Below are positions 8,017 through 16,989 of a stretch of 42,522 nucleotides of DNA, piece after piece (position 1 is the stretch's first letter; every line of letters starts with the position of its first letter). A model generated the notes under the pieces. It searched no databases. It saw nothing but the letters and a program-made list of their open reading frames with translations, and had not been told where the DNA came from. The stretch is taken from contig CAZSYT010000021.1 of NCBI GenBank assembly GCA_964610905.1, forward strand, positions 1 to 42,522, in the 5' to 3' direction. Origin of the DNA: JAJZJT01 sp964610905. Its GTDB lineage: Bacteria > Actinomycetota > Acidimicrobiia > Acidimicrobiales > RAAP-2. The position numbers and the translations under genes are program-made.

Positions 8017-9972
8017 CTACGCCACGAAGTACTTGGCCTGGGGATGGTGGCAGACGATGGCGGTCGTCGACTGCTCGGGGTGGAGCTGGAAGCCCTCGCT
8101 CACCGACACGCCGATGCGCTCCGCGCCGAGCAGGTCGACCACCTTGGCGTTGTCCTCGAGGTCGGGGCAGGCGGGATAGCCCCACGAGTACCTGCCACCG
8201 CGGTACTTCTGGCGGAACAGCCCGGACAGGCTCGGACCGTCCTCGCCGGCGAAGCCGAGCTCCTCGCGGATGCGCCGGTGCCAGTACTCGGCGAGCGCCT
8301 CGGCCATCTCGACGCCCAGCCCGTGGAGGTGGAGGTAGCGCTGGTACTCGTCGGCCTTGAACAGCCGCGCCGTCTCCTCGGAGACCCGCGGCCCCACGGT
8401 GACCACCTGGAAGCTCGCCCAGTCCGGCTCGCCCGAGCCGACGGACCGGAAGAAGTCGCTGATGCACAGCCAGGGGTGCTCGAGCTGGCGCGGGAACGAG
8501 AAGCGCATCCACTCCGAGGTCCGCTGCTCGTCCTTGAAGACGACGAGGTCGTCGCCGTCGGCGTTGACGGCGAAGTGGCCCCAGGCGACCTGGGGGACGA
8601 GGAGGTGCTCGGCGGTCGCCCGCGACAGCTCGTCGCGCAGGCGCGGCCGGACGCGCTCCTTGAAGGCGTCGTCGTCCTCGCCCGCCTCGGGACGGTAACC
8701 CCACTGGTTACGGAACAGTGCGGTCTGGTTGAGGTAGGCGGCGACGTCCTCGACGGCGATCCCCTTGGCCACCCGGCTGCCCACGAACGGCGGTGGGAAC
8801 AGCCGGTTGTCGGACGCCACCTCGGGAGAGCGAGCCGGCGGGCCCTCGCCCCGCGCCCGGGCGGCGCGTGCGCGCTCGCGGCGCTGCTCGCTCTTCCTCG
8901 GACCGAGGTCACGCCCCCCGGTGGACCGTCCGAAGTCGGGGTCGTCCTCGCCGGTGCGAGCGAGCTCGACCAGTCGGTCCATCGTGCGCAGCCCCTCGAA
9001 GGCGTCCTTGCCGTAGAAGAGCCTCCCCGCGTACACCTGGCGCAGGTCCCGCTCGACGTACGTGCGGGTGAGCGCGGCACCGCCGAGGATGACCGGGAGG
9101 TGGGAGAGGCCGCGGCGGTTCAGCTCCTCCAGGTTCTCGCGCATGATCAGCGTGGACTTGACGAGCAGGCCGCTCATGCCGACGGCGTTCGCGTGGTGCT
9201 CCTCGGCGGCCGCCACCATCTCGGCGATGCCGACCTTGATACCGAGGTTGTGCACCGTGTAGCCGTTGTTGGTGAGGATGATGTCCACCAAGTTCTTGCC
9301 GATGTCGTGGACGTCGCCCTTCACCGTGGCGAGGACGATGGCGCCCTTGCCGCCCTGGTCGGCCTTCTCCATGTGGGGCTCGAGATGGGCGACGGCGGCC
9401 TTCATCGTCTCGGCGGACCCGAGGACGAAGGGGAGCTGCATCTCGCCCGAGGCGAACAGCTCGCCCACCGTCTTCATGCCGGCGAGCAGGAGGTCGTTGA
9501 CGATGGCCAGAGGAGCGTGACCGGCCCGCATGGCCTCGTCGAGGTCCTCCTCGAGCCCGTTGCGGTCGCCGTCGACGATCCGCTGCTCGAGACGGCGCTC
9601 GACCGGCCACCCCGAGCGGTCCTCGCGGGCCGCCCCCTGGGCGGTCGTCGCGCCCTCGAAGAGGGTCAGCAGCTCGGCGAGGGGGTCGTAGCCGTCCCGC
9701 CGGCGGTCGTAGACGAGGTCGAGGCACACCTCGCGGGCGTGCTCGTCGACGCGGGAGAGCGGCAGGATCTTCGACGCGTGGACGATGGCCGCGTCGAGCC
9801 CCGCCTCGACGCACTCGTGGAGGAAGACGGAGTTGAGCACCTGCCGGGCGGCGGGGTTCAGGCCGAAGGAGACGTTCGACAGGCCGAGCACCGTGTAGAC
9901 GCCGGGAAGCTCGGCTTTGATCCGCCGGATGCCCTCGAGCGTCTCGATGCCGTCCCGACGGCTCTCCTCCAT
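8017..9972 (-). CDS. metH: Methionine synthase MetH, C-terminal part after in-frame TAG
   Basis: This frame is the second part of cobalamin-dependent methionine synthase. It holds the end of the pterin-binding barrel (about 1-100), the helical cap and B12 domain with the base-off motif DVHDIG (D220, H222, G225), and the C-terminal AdoMet reactivation domain with GGRYSWGYPACPD near its end. It lies in the same frame as the upstream part (9979-11529), from which one TAG codon at 9979-9981 separates it. Translation could restart at ATG 9972, six nucleotides past the TAG, but no Shine-Dalgarno sequence precedes it. The break falls inside the folate-binding barrel, not at a domain border, so this is more likely a nonsense mutation or sequencing error than a true two-subunit enzyme. 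Joined, the two parts have the normal length of about 1170 residues. Confidence 0.9.
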   Translation of the reverse strand: MEESRRDGIETLEGIRRIKAELPGVYTVLGLSNVSFGLNPAARQVLNSVFLHECVEAGLDAAIVHASKILPLSRVDEHAREVCLDLVYDRRRDGYDPLAELLTLFEGATTAQGAAREDRSGWPVERRLEQRIVDGDRNGLEEDLDEAMRAGHAPLAIVNDLLLAGMKTVGELFASGEMQLPFVLGSAETMKAAVAHLEPHMEKADQGGKGAIVLATVKGDVHDIGKNLVDIILTNNGYTVHNLGIKVGIAEMVAAAEEHHANAVGMSGLLVKSTLIMRENLEELNRRGLSHLPVILGGAALTRTYVERDLRQVYAGRLFYGKDAFEGLRTMDRLVELARTGEDDPDFGRSTGGRDLGPRKSEQRRERARAARARGEGPPARSPEVASDNRLFPPPFVGSRVAKGIAVEDVAAYLNQTALFRNQWGYRPEAGEDDDAFKERVRPRLRDELSRATAEHLLVPQVAWGHFAVNADGDDLVVFKDEQRTSEWMRFSFPRQLEHPWLCISDFFRSVGSGEPDWASFQVVTVGPRVSEETARLFKADEYQRYLHLHGLGVEMAEALAEYWHRRIREELGFAGEDGPSLSGLFRQKYRGGRYSWGYPACPDLEDNAKVVDLLGAERIGVSVSEGFQLHPEQSTTAIVCHHPQAKYFVA

Positions 9973-9978
9973 GCCGGT

Positions 9979-11529
9979 CTAGAGCGGGAGCGCCAACGGG
10001 TCGAAGAGCAGGTCGGACGGGCGCAGCCCGTAGCGACCGACGGCCAGGTCGTGGATCTCCCGTGCGGCGCGGACCTTCCACTCCGCCGTGCGGGCCTGGC
10101 CCTCGGTGTCGATGCACGTGCAGACGACGGCGGCCCCGAACTCGCGTGCGAGGCGGAGGAAGGAGTCGAGGCGCGTGCCGGGCCCGTCGCCCTCCTCGAG
10201 GTTGACCGAGTTGACGACGGCGCGGCCGCCGATCCACGAGAGCGCCGTCTCGACCACGGGCGCCTCGGTCGAGTCGACGACGAGCGGGACCGTCGACTGG
10301 GTGGCGAGCCGGGACGCCAGGGCCTCCATGTCGGCGACGCCGTCGGCGCCCGTGTAGTCGACGCACACGTCGATCAGGTGGGAGCCCTCGCGCACCTGGT
10401 CGCGGGCCATGGCGACGCACGTGTCCCAGTCGCCCGCCAGCATGGCCTCGCGGAACCGCTTGGAGCCGTTGGCGTTGGTGCGCTCGCCGATGACGAGGAA
10501 GGACGTCTCCTGGTCGAAGGGAACGGCGGTGTAGATCGACGCCGCGCCCGGCTCGGGCCGGGGGTGCCGCTCGTGCGGCGTGAGCGCGGCGCAGGCGTCG
10601 ACGACGGCGGCCAGGTGCGCCGGGGTGGTCCCGCAGCACCCGCCGACCACCGACACGCCGAGCTCGGTGACGAACTGACGATGGAAGTCGGCGAGCTGGT
10701 CGGGGGTCAGGTCGTAGTGCATCGCCCCGTCGACGACCGAGGGGAGCCCGGCGTTGGGGAGGCACGTCACCGGCAGCCCGCCGTGGCCGGTCAGGTGGCG
10801 CAGGGGCTCGAACATCTCGGCCGGGCCGGTCGCGCAGTTGAGCCCGATGAGGTCCACGCCCATGGCCTCGAGGGCGCAGAGGGCGGCACCGATCTCGGTG
10901 CCGGGCAGCATGGTGCCGGTGAGCTCGATGGTCACCTGGGCCTGGAGCGGAACGGCGCGCCCGGTCGCCGCCATGGCGCGTCGTGCGCCGTTGACGGCCG
11001 CCTTCGCCTGCAGGAGGTCGAAGACCGTCTCGACGAGGAGCAGGTCGACGCCCCCCTCGAGGAGCGCGGTGGCCTGGCGCTCGTAGGCGTCGCGCAGCTC
11101 GGCGTAGCGGATCTGGCCGAGCGTCGGGAACTTCGTCCCCGGGCCGATGCTGCCGGCCACCCAGCGGGGGTGGTCGGGCGTGGTGAAGTCGTCGGCTGCC
11201 TGCCGGGCCAGCCGGGCGGCTGCCAGGTTGAGCTCCTCGACCCGGTCGGCGAGCCCGTACTCGGCGAGCACGGGCGCGAAGGCGCCGAAGGTGTCCGTCT
11301 CGACGACGTCGCAGCCCACCTCGAGGAACGAGCGGTGGACGCGGTCGACGACGTCGGGGCGGCTGACGACGAGGACCTCGTTGCACCCCTCGAGGTCGGC
11401 GCCGCCGAAGTCGTCGGCAGTCAGGCCGGCGAGCTGCAGGTTGGTCCCCATGGCGCCGTCGAAGACGACGACGCGCTCGGAGGCGGCGCGCAGGTAGGCG
11501 GGCACGTCCTCGCTGCCACGAACGGTCAT
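9979..11529 (-). CDS. metH: Methionine synthase MetH, N-terminal part, ends at in-frame TAG
   Basis: This is the first 516 residues of cobalamin-dependent methionine synthase, which transfers a methyl group from methyltetrahydrofolate to homocysteine. The homocysteine-binding barrel carries the zinc ligands C232 (LNCATGP), C298 and C299 (GGCCGTTP). The pterin-binding domain starts near residue 350 with VIGERTNANGSKRF. The protein stops at PLALPL followed by TAG (9979-9981), and the missing sequence continues in the same frame beyond it. ATG 11529 follows a TAGCCT hexamer by six nucleotides with no ribosome site, so the transcript is probably leaderless. The divergent neighbour makes adenosylcobalamin, so both genes around this intergenic region concern B12. 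Confidence 0.9.
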   Translation of the reverse strand: MTVRGSEDVPAYLRAASERVVVFDGAMGTNLQLAGLTADDFGGADLEGCNEVLVVSRPDVVDRVHRSFLEVGCDVVETDTFGAFAPVLAEYGLADRVEELNLAAARLARQAADDFTTPDHPRWVAGSIGPGTKFPTLGQIRYAELRDAYERQATALLEGGVDLLLVETVFDLLQAKAAVNGARRAMAATGRAVPLQAQVTIELTGTMLPGTEIGAALCALEAMGVDLIGLNCATGPAEMFEPLRHLTGHGGLPVTCLPNAGLPSVVDGAMHYDLTPDQLADFHRQFVTELGVSVVGGCCGTTPAHLAAVVDACAALTPHERHPRPEPGAASIYTAVPFDQETSFLVIGERTNANGSKRFREAMLAGDWDTCVAMARDQVREGSHLIDVCVDYTGADGVADMEALASRLATQSTVPLVVDSTEAPVVETALSWIGGRAVVNSVNLEEGDGPGTRLDSFLRLAREFGAAVVCTCIDTEGQARTAEWKVRAAREIHDLAVGRYGLRPSDLLFDPLALPL

Positions 11530-11535
11530 CCCCCA

Positions 11536-11541
11536 AGGCTA
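11536..11541 (-). promoter_or_regulatory. -10 hexamer of metH (leaderless)
   Basis: TAGCCT on the minus strand lies exactly 6 nt before the metH ATG. The same TAnnnT-N6-ATG arrangement occurs at three other genes in the window. Confidence 0.5.
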
Positions 11542-11641
11542 GCGGCACTCGCCACGTCGGTCGGGGGTCGCACGCCCGCCCGCGAGGCGACGGGAGGTGC
11601 CGCCCGCCCGTCGCGGGACCCGGGCTCCCGCCGCGCCCGGT

Positions 11642-11647
11642 TAGCAT
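11642..11647 (+). promoter_or_regulatory. -10 hexamer upstream of cobalamin adenosyltransferase
   Basis: TAGCAT is followed by 7 nt and a GTG at 11655. That GTG opens a five-codon frame (MSAPW) whose TGA at 11670-11672 overlaps the GTG at 11669, one of the two possible starts of the adenosyltransferase. A leaderless mini-ORF coupled to the enzyme gene is possible. Confidence 0.4.
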
Positions 11648-11665
11648 CGCCCGGGTGAGCGCGCC

Positions 11666-12310
11666 GTGGTGAGGATCTACACGAGGACCGGCGACGACGG
11701 CACCACGGGACTGCTCTTCGGCGGGCGCGTCCGCAAGGACTCGGCCGTCATGCAGCTGAACGGCGCGGTCGACGAGGCGCAGGCGGCGCTCGGAGTGGCT
11801 CGTGCCGAGACGGCCGACGGCTCCGACCTCGACGTCGCCCTCGTCGCCCTCGAACGCGACCTCTACGTGCTGATGGCCGAGGTCGCCACCGACCCGGCGA
11901 AGCGGGACAAGTTGGCACCCGGGGCCACCCTCGTCACCGAGGACATGGTGACGGGGCTCGAGCGGCGCATCGACGAGGTGCTCGGGCGCGTCGAGCTGCC
12001 CGCCGAGTTCGTGGTGCCGGGCGCCAACCGGGCCTCGGCCGCGCTCGACCTCGCCCGTACCATCGTCCGGCGGGCCGAACGTCTGGCCGTGTCGGACCCG
12101 GTCCCGGGGTCCTTCGTCCCCCGGTACCTGAACCGCCTGTCCGACCTGCTCTGGGCCCTGGCCCGGGCGGCAGAGGGGGAGGAGCACCTCCTCGCCCGCC
12201 GGCGCACCGGGCAGCCCGGGAGGGCCCGTCACGCCCGCAGTGGCGCCGACCCCGAGGCCGAAGGGACGTCCGCGACCGACCACGACGAGGGGGGCGACGC
12301 GCCGTCATGA
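11666..12310 (+). CDS. PduO-type ATP:cob(I)alamin adenosyltransferase
   Basis: This 214-residue cytoplasmic enzyme transfers the adenosyl group of ATP to cob(I)alamin to give coenzyme B12. The N-terminal ATP-binding motif YTRTGDDGTTGLLFGGRVRKDS is nearly canonical for the PduO family. Further family signatures are NGAVDEAQAALGVAR, the VVPGANRASAALDLARTIVRRAER stretch with its conserved Arg residues, and NRLSDLLWALAR. The last 35 residues form a charged, disordered-looking tail beyond the normal domain. The start is GTG 11666 or the adjacent GTG 11669. The stop overlaps the next start by ATGA. The divergent neighbour metH also uses B12. No cobalamin riboswitch could be seen between them. Confidence 0.9.
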   Translation: MVRIYTRTGDDGTTGLLFGGRVRKDSAVMQLNGAVDEAQAALGVARAETADGSDLDVALVALERDLYVLMAEVATDPAKRDKLAPGATLVTEDMVTGLERRIDEVLGRVELPAEFVVPGANRASAALDLARTIVRRAERLAVSDPVPGSFVPRYLNRLSDLLWALARAAEGEEHLLARRRTGQPGRARHARSGADPEAEGTSATDHDEGGDAPS

Positions 12311-13896
12311 AGGTCGACCTGGTATCCGACCCCGTCGCCTCGGGTGCCACCGCCGTCGGCGTCGTCGTCTGGGACGACGGCGGCACGCTCCGGCTGGCCT
12401 CGGGCGTGCCGGCCACGGTGTCGGGAGCACGCCTGTCCTCGGGCCTCGACGAGGAGTGGTGCCGGGCCCAGGGGTTCACCGCCTCGGCCGGGGCCACGCT
12501 CGTCCTGCGCTCGCTCGAGCGGGCGGGAGGCAACGGGACCGTCCCCTCGGTCGTGCTCGTGGGAGGCGGCCCGGCCGCTGCCTCGGGCAGCGCGGCGAGC
12601 GAAGCGGTGCGACGCGCGGCGGCCGGGTTCGTCCGCGCCGTCGGCGACGGCGAGCGGGCCGTGCTCGTCGTGCCCGGGGAGGCCGACGGGGCCGTTGCCG
12701 CCCTCACCGACGAGCAGGTCGGTGCGTCGCTGGCCGAAGGCGCCCTGCTCGCCGCCTACCGGTTCGACGCCTACCGCACCGGGGAGCACCACGGTGGCGT
12801 CGAGCACCTGTCGCTCCTGCCGGTCGGCGACGGTGGCACGGCCGGGCTGGCCACCGGGCTCGCCCGTGGGGCCCGCGTGGCCAGGTCGGTCGCCCTCGCC
12901 CGCGACCTGGTCAACGAGCCGGCGTCCTCCCTGACCCCCTCGGTCCTGGCCGGCCGGGCCGCCGACCTGTTCGCCGGTCGCCCGGGGCTCGCCGTCGAGG
13001 TGTGGGACGAGGAGCGGATCGCCGCCGAGCGGCTCGGCGGGCTGCTCGGCGTGGCCCGGGGGTCGTCGCAGCCCCCCCGACTGGTCCGTGTGACCTACGA
13101 GCCGGCCGACCCGTTGTCGGTGGGGGGGCGGACGCCCCACGTGGCGCTGGTCGGCAAGGGCATCACCTTCGACTCGGGCGGGCTGTCCCTCAAGACGTCC
13201 GGCGGCATGGAGACGATGAAGACCGACATGAGCGGTGCCGCCGCCGTGCTGGGCGCCCTCGACGCCGCCGCGGCGCTCGGTGCCCGGGTCCGGCTCAGTG
13301 CGGTGACGCCCCTCACCGAGAACATGCCGGGTGGCTCGGCGGTCAAGCCGGGGGACGTGCTCACGACGCGGAGCGGCCAGACGATCGAGGTGCTCAACAC
13401 CGACGCCGAGGGGCGGCTCGTCCTCTCCGACGCGCTGACGCTCGCCGTCGAGGCGGCGCCGGACGCCGTCGTCGACCTCGCCACGCTCACCGGAGCCGTC
13501 GTCACGGCGCTGGGCAAGGAGATCGGCGGGCTGCTCGGCTCCGACGACGCCCTCGTCGCCGCAGTGCGCAGCGCCGGCGACCGGGCCGGGGAGCCCCTGT
13601 GGCCCTTGCCGCTGCCCGACGAGTACCGGAGCCACATCGACTCGGAGGTGGCGGACATGCGCAACGTCGGCAAGGCGGGCCAGGCAGGCACCATCGCCGC
13701 CGCCCTGCTGCTCCGCCGGTTCGTGGGCGAGGTGCCCTGGGCGCACCTCGACATCGCCGGGACCGCCCGCTCGGACGAGGCCGTCCGCTACCTCGCCAAG
13801 GGGGGCACGGGTGCCGGCGTCCGCACCCTCGTCGAGCTCGTCACGTCGGCGGACCTCGTCGAGGCCGCCCTCACGCCCCCTCGGCCCGGGCCTTGA
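12307..13896 (+). CDS. pepA: Leucyl aminopeptidase (peptidase M17)
   Basis: A 529-residue cytosolic dizinc aminopeptidase that removes N-terminal residues from peptides. The M17 catalytic domain (about 195-515) shows K284, D289, K296, D307, D366 and E368 as metal or catalytic residues, with R370 in the signature NTDAEGRL (365-371). The N-terminal domain (about 1-175) is the less conserved macro-like part. ATG 12307 overlaps the adenosyltransferase stop by 4 bp, so the two are probably cotranslated, although no functional link is evident. The last 26 bp overlap the 3' end of the convergent SRPBCC gene. The specificity for leucine is by family name only. Confidence 0.92.
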   Translation: MKVDLVSDPVASGATAVGVVVWDDGGTLRLASGVPATVSGARLSSGLDEEWCRAQGFTASAGATLVLRSLERAGGNGTVPSVVLVGGGPAAASGSAASEAVRRAAAGFVRAVGDGERAVLVVPGEADGAVAALTDEQVGASLAEGALLAAYRFDAYRTGEHHGGVEHLSLLPVGDGGTAGLATGLARGARVARSVALARDLVNEPASSLTPSVLAGRAADLFAGRPGLAVEVWDEERIAAERLGGLLGVARGSSQPPRLVRVTYEPADPLSVGGRTPHVALVGKGITFDSGGLSLKTSGGMETMKTDMSGAAAVLGALDAAAALGARVRLSAVTPLTENMPGGSAVKPGDVLTTRSGQTIEVLNTDAEGRLVLSDALTLAVEAAPDAVVDLATLTGAVVTALGKEIGGLLGSDDALVAAVRSAGDRAGEPLWPLPLPDEYRSHIDSEVADMRNVGKAGQAGTIAAALLLRRFVGEVPWAHLDIAGTARSDEAVRYLAKGGTGAGVRTLVELVTSADLVEAALTPPRPGP

Positions 13897-14356
13897 CCCG
13901 GGCGAGCGTCGCCGCCATGTTCGCCCGGTTGTGGGCGCGCGCGTCCGGCACGCCACGGCTGACGCGTCCGGTGGCCCGCACGAGCGCCGGACGGTGGTCG
14001 GTGAAGTCCTCGGCGAGGACCGTGGTGCCGGCCTGCTCCCCGGCGGAGACCGTGTAGCCCCACCGGGCGACGGCTACCGGCCCGAGGCGGACGTCCCAGG
14101 CGATCCGCCGTCCCGGCTCGTAGTCGACGATGGTGCACATCGTGGTCCACCGTCGCCGGCCCTTCTGGTTCCGGCCACGGAAGGTCGCGCCGGCCTCGGG
14201 CTGCCGAGCCGTGCCGGTCCACCGCATCTGCGTGCACTCCACGGTGAGCCCGTCCATCGCGGTGGGATCGGCCACGAGCTCCCACACCGCCTCCGGGGGC
14301 GCGGCGACGACGGTCGAGACCTCGACGTCGACGGGGCCCACGTGGGCCCCGCTCAT
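13871..14356 (-). CDS. SRPBCC-family protein (polyketide cyclase/START-like)
   Basis: A 161-residue single-domain protein of the SRPBCC superfamily, whose helix-grip fold holds a hydrophobic ligand. Typical features are the opening VDVEVSTVVAAPPEAVWELVADPTAM and the central WTTMCTIVDYEPGRRIAWDV, which resemble the polyketide cyclase/dehydrase group. The ligand and reaction are unknown. ATG 14356 overlaps the stop of the MMPL transporter gene upstream by ATGA, so the pair is coupled and the protein may bind the lipid moved by the transporter. That link is inference. Its 3' end overlaps pepA by 26 bp on the other strand. Confidence 0.8.
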   Translation of the reverse strand: MSGAHVGPVDVEVSTVVAAPPEAVWELVADPTAMDGLTVECTQMRWTGTARQPEAGATFRGRNQKGRRRWTTMCTIVDYEPGRRIAWDVRLGPVAVARWGYTVSAGEQAGTTVLAEDFTDHRPALVRATGRVSRGVPDARAHNRANMAATLARVKARAEGA

Positions 14357-16989
14357 CGCTCCCCCCCACTCTCTCGGCCGGCCTCGTCGTGCCGTCCGAG
14401 CAGGTCCGTCGCCGAGGAGACGGTGGCGGGCACGTCGCGCCCGGAGGCGGCCCGGCGCTTGCGGCGACCGCCGTCTCCGCCCTTGCGGGCCGCGGCACGG
14501 TCGTCACCTGTCGGTCGGTCGACGCCGTCCCGGCCGGGCGCGCCGGCACCGGTGGCGCCGCGCTCGCCGTCGGGGCGGAGCAGCCCGCGCGACACCCAGC
14601 CGCGTCCGCTGCCCTCGGCCCACACGAGGACGGGCGGGAGCACGACGAGCGCGCACACGAGGGCGACGGCGACGTTCAGGCCCACGATGATGCCGAAGCC
14701 ACGGAGCAGGGGCCACGGCGACGAGGCGATCACCGCGACACCCGACACCGCGGTCAGGCCGGACACGATGAAGGCCCGTCCGGTGCGTGACGCGGTGGCC
14801 GCCATCGCCGCCGCCGGTTCGAGACGCCTGCCGCGCTCCTCGACGAAGCGCAGGAGGATGAGCGAGGTGAACTCCGTGCACACCGCCACCACGAGCGGCC
14901 CCGACACCGCCGTCATCGGGCTCAACTTGAGCTGGAGCGACCAGGCGATGAGCGACACGGCACCCACGGCGACCAGCACGGGCACCAGCGAGAGCAACGA
15001 GCGCAGCACGCTGCGCAGCCGGATGACGAGCCACAGGCCGACGAAGACGATCGAGAGGTAGGTGAGCAGGGTGCGCGACGTCGCCAGGTTGTCGAGCAGC
15101 CCGACGCCGACGACGGCGATGCCACCGGGGGCGACGGTCATGCCGGCAGGCGGGCGCAGCCCGTGCTGCATGCGGACGACGACCGGCTTCAGCTGCCCGA
15201 GGGTGGCGGTCTTCGACTCGAAGACGATCCCGAGGTCCTTGCCGCCGTCGGCGACCATGGTGCGCTGGATGTCGGGAGGCGCGAGCTCGTAGAGGGCGTG
15301 CACCTGGCTCCCGAGCGGCGGCACGGTGTCGGCCCCGGGCACGGCGGTGAACTCCGAGGCGATGTTGACGATGCCCGTGCCGGGGAAGACGTCGCCGCGG
15401 AACCGGGCGTGGAGGTCGTTGGAGAACCGGGTGACGTAGGCCACGGTGGCGTTGCTCCACGGGTGGTCGGTGTGCACGGCGGCGGCCACCTCGTTGTCGG
15501 TGCCGATGCCGGCCCGGAGGGCGTGGACGTCCTTGACCGTGTGCGAGGCGGGGTCCACCCACTGCAGTGGGTCGGTCTGCAGGGTGACGTGGCCCTCCAC
15601 GGCGAGGCCGCCGGCGAAGACGAGGACCGCCACGACGGCGAAGGGGAGCGCGGTCTTCGGTGACAGGCTGCCGAGCCACACCGTGAGCCGCGCCAGGCGA
15701 CCTCGCGAGAAGTCCTTGCCCTTGGTGGGGGACTTGTACTCACGGATGCCGAGGATGGCCAGTGGGAGGATGATGCTGCCCACGCACACGGCGACGATGC
15801 CGACCACCAGCAGCCACCCGAACTGCCGGATCATCGGAACCCTGGCCAGCATGAGGGCGGCGAAGGCGAACACGGCGTCGAAGGTGACCACGAGGAGCGC
15901 GGGCCCGAGGTTGCGGGCGGCGGCCTGGATGGGGTGCTCGGAGCGGTCGAGGACGACCTCCTCCTCGATGCGCGAGTGCATCTGGATGGCGTAGTCGACG
16001 CCGACGCCGAGGAGGACGGGGAGCCCGGCGATGCTGCCGAGCGTGAGAGGGATGCCGGCATAGCCCGAGAGCCCGAACGCCCACACGAGGCCGATCGCCA
16101 CCACGGCGAAGGGGAGCAGGCGCCACCGCACGTTGAAGAGCAGCAGCAGGATCACCACCATCACGAGGGCCGCGATCCCGCCGAGGGTCAGCATGCCGCC
16201 CTTCAGGTAGTCGTTGATGGTCCGCAGGAGGGCGGGGACCCCGGTGGTCATCGTCGTGACGCCCTGGAAGTGGGCAGTGTGCACGATCCGCTCGACTGAC
16301 GCGGCAGCCCTCGACTCCTGCGCGATGGTGAGCCCGCCGCGGAGGAAGACGATCATGGCGGCGTGCGTGTTGTTGGGCAGGAGCGCGGCCGACGACTGTC
16401 GCACCGTGCCGTTCAGGTTGTGGCTCAGGAAGTGGACCCACGCCGGGTTCGCCAGCACGCGGCCGGTCGGCGGGATCGCCGACTCCTCGCCGACCAGGCC
16501 CACGAGGTTCTGCTGGCGCAGGGCGGCGCTCTTCGGGTTGTGGTCGCGGGCGAGCGCCGAGGTGAGCAGTTGACCGGCCAGGCTGTCGGCCGGGTTCCCG
16601 TTGGGGCTCGCGGACATCGAGTTGGCCAGCTCGATCGCGTCGAGCGGCGTGATGGCCGTGAAGACCGACGGGTCGGCCTTGAGCTCGCGCTGGACAGTCT
16701 GGAACTCGGACACGTTGGCCGGTGTGAACAGGTCGTCGATGGTGCTCCCCGCTCGCATCGTGAACATGGTCACCATCGGGTCGCCGCCGAAGAGGGCCTC
16801 GTAGTGGTGGTTCTCGATCTGGGCGATGTCGTTGCCGTTCAGGTAGCTCGCGTTCGAGGTGACGAACTTCAGCTGGGTCATTCCGAGCCCGAGCACCACG
16901 GTGAGCAGCAGGCCCACGAGCGACACGGTGCCGGCCCGCTTGCCGAGGTTGAGGCCGAGCCAGCTCCACGCCCGCGCCGAGCGGCTCAC
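14353..16989 (-). CDS. MMPL/RND-family transporter
   Basis: An 878-residue integral membrane protein of the RND superfamily, closest in layout to MMPL and sterol-sensing-domain lipid exporters. The pattern is an N-terminal helix (about 15-35), a large extracytoplasmic loop (about 40-255), a block of five to six helices with the typical GVGVDYAIQMHSRIEEE, a second large loop, and a second helix block ending near VVLPPVLVWAEG. The last 75 residues are a basic, disordered cytoplasmic tail. GTG 16989 is preferred over GTG 17034 because GGAGG lies seven nucleotides upstream of it and the extra N-terminus is Arg/Gly junk-like. The substrate is probably a lipid or other hydrophobic compound. Its stop overlaps the SRPBCC gene. 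Confidence 0.87.
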   Translation of the reverse strand: MSRSARAWSWLGLNLGKRAGTVSLVGLLLTVVLGLGMTQLKFVTSNASYLNGNDIAQIENHHYEALFGGDPMVTMFTMRAGSTIDDLFTPANVSEFQTVQRELKADPSVFTAITPLDAIELANSMSASPNGNPADSLAGQLLTSALARDHNPKSAALRQQNLVGLVGEESAIPPTGRVLANPAWVHFLSHNLNGTVRQSSAALLPNNTHAAMIVFLRGGLTIAQESRAAASVERIVHTAHFQGVTTMTTGVPALLRTINDYLKGGMLTLGGIAALVMVVILLLLFNVRWRLLPFAVVAIGLVWAFGLSGYAGIPLTLGSIAGLPVLLGVGVDYAIQMHSRIEEEVVLDRSEHPIQAAARNLGPALLVVTFDAVFAFAALMLARVPMIRQFGWLLVVGIVAVCVGSIILPLAILGIREYKSPTKGKDFSRGRLARLTVWLGSLSPKTALPFAVVAVLVFAGGLAVEGHVTLQTDPLQWVDPASHTVKDVHALRAGIGTDNEVAAAVHTDHPWSNATVAYVTRFSNDLHARFRGDVFPGTGIVNIASEFTAVPGADTVPPLGSQVHALYELAPPDIQRTMVADGGKDLGIVFESKTATLGQLKPVVVRMQHGLRPPAGMTVAPGGIAVVGVGLLDNLATSRTLLTYLSIVFVGLWLVIRLRSVLRSLLSLVPVLVAVGAVSLIAWSLQLKLSPMTAVSGPLVVAVCTEFTSLILLRFVEERGRRLEPAAAMAATASRTGRAFIVSGLTAVSGVAVIASSPWPLLRGFGIIVGLNVAVALVCALVVLPPVLVWAEGSGRGWVSRGLLRPDGERGATGAGAPGRDGVDRPTGDDRAAARKGGDGGRRKRRAASGRDVPATVSSATDLLGRHDEAGRESGGER

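Noticed and set aside
9979..9981. TAG read as pyrrolysine or another amino acid
   Set aside because: No suppressor tRNA or pyrrolysine genes are in the window, and other genes here also end in TAG (for example at 6598-6600, 28754-28756 and 35700-35702).
6685..11658. A 1657-codon open frame on the plus strand
   Set aside because: It is antisense to metH and the DUF2510 gene and has the Gly/Arg/Asp-rich composition of a GC-rich shadow; the minus-strand genes carry clear family motifs.
11530..11665. Cobalamin riboswitch between metH and the adenosyltransferase
   Set aside because: Only about 136 bp, and no B12-box-like sequence could be seen. Both genes have promoter hexamers close to their starts, which leaves no room for a long leader.
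8909..12283. A 1124-codon open frame on the minus strand across metH and the adenosyltransferase
   Set aside because: It lies out of phase with metH and antisense to the adenosyltransferase, and no domain is recognisable.
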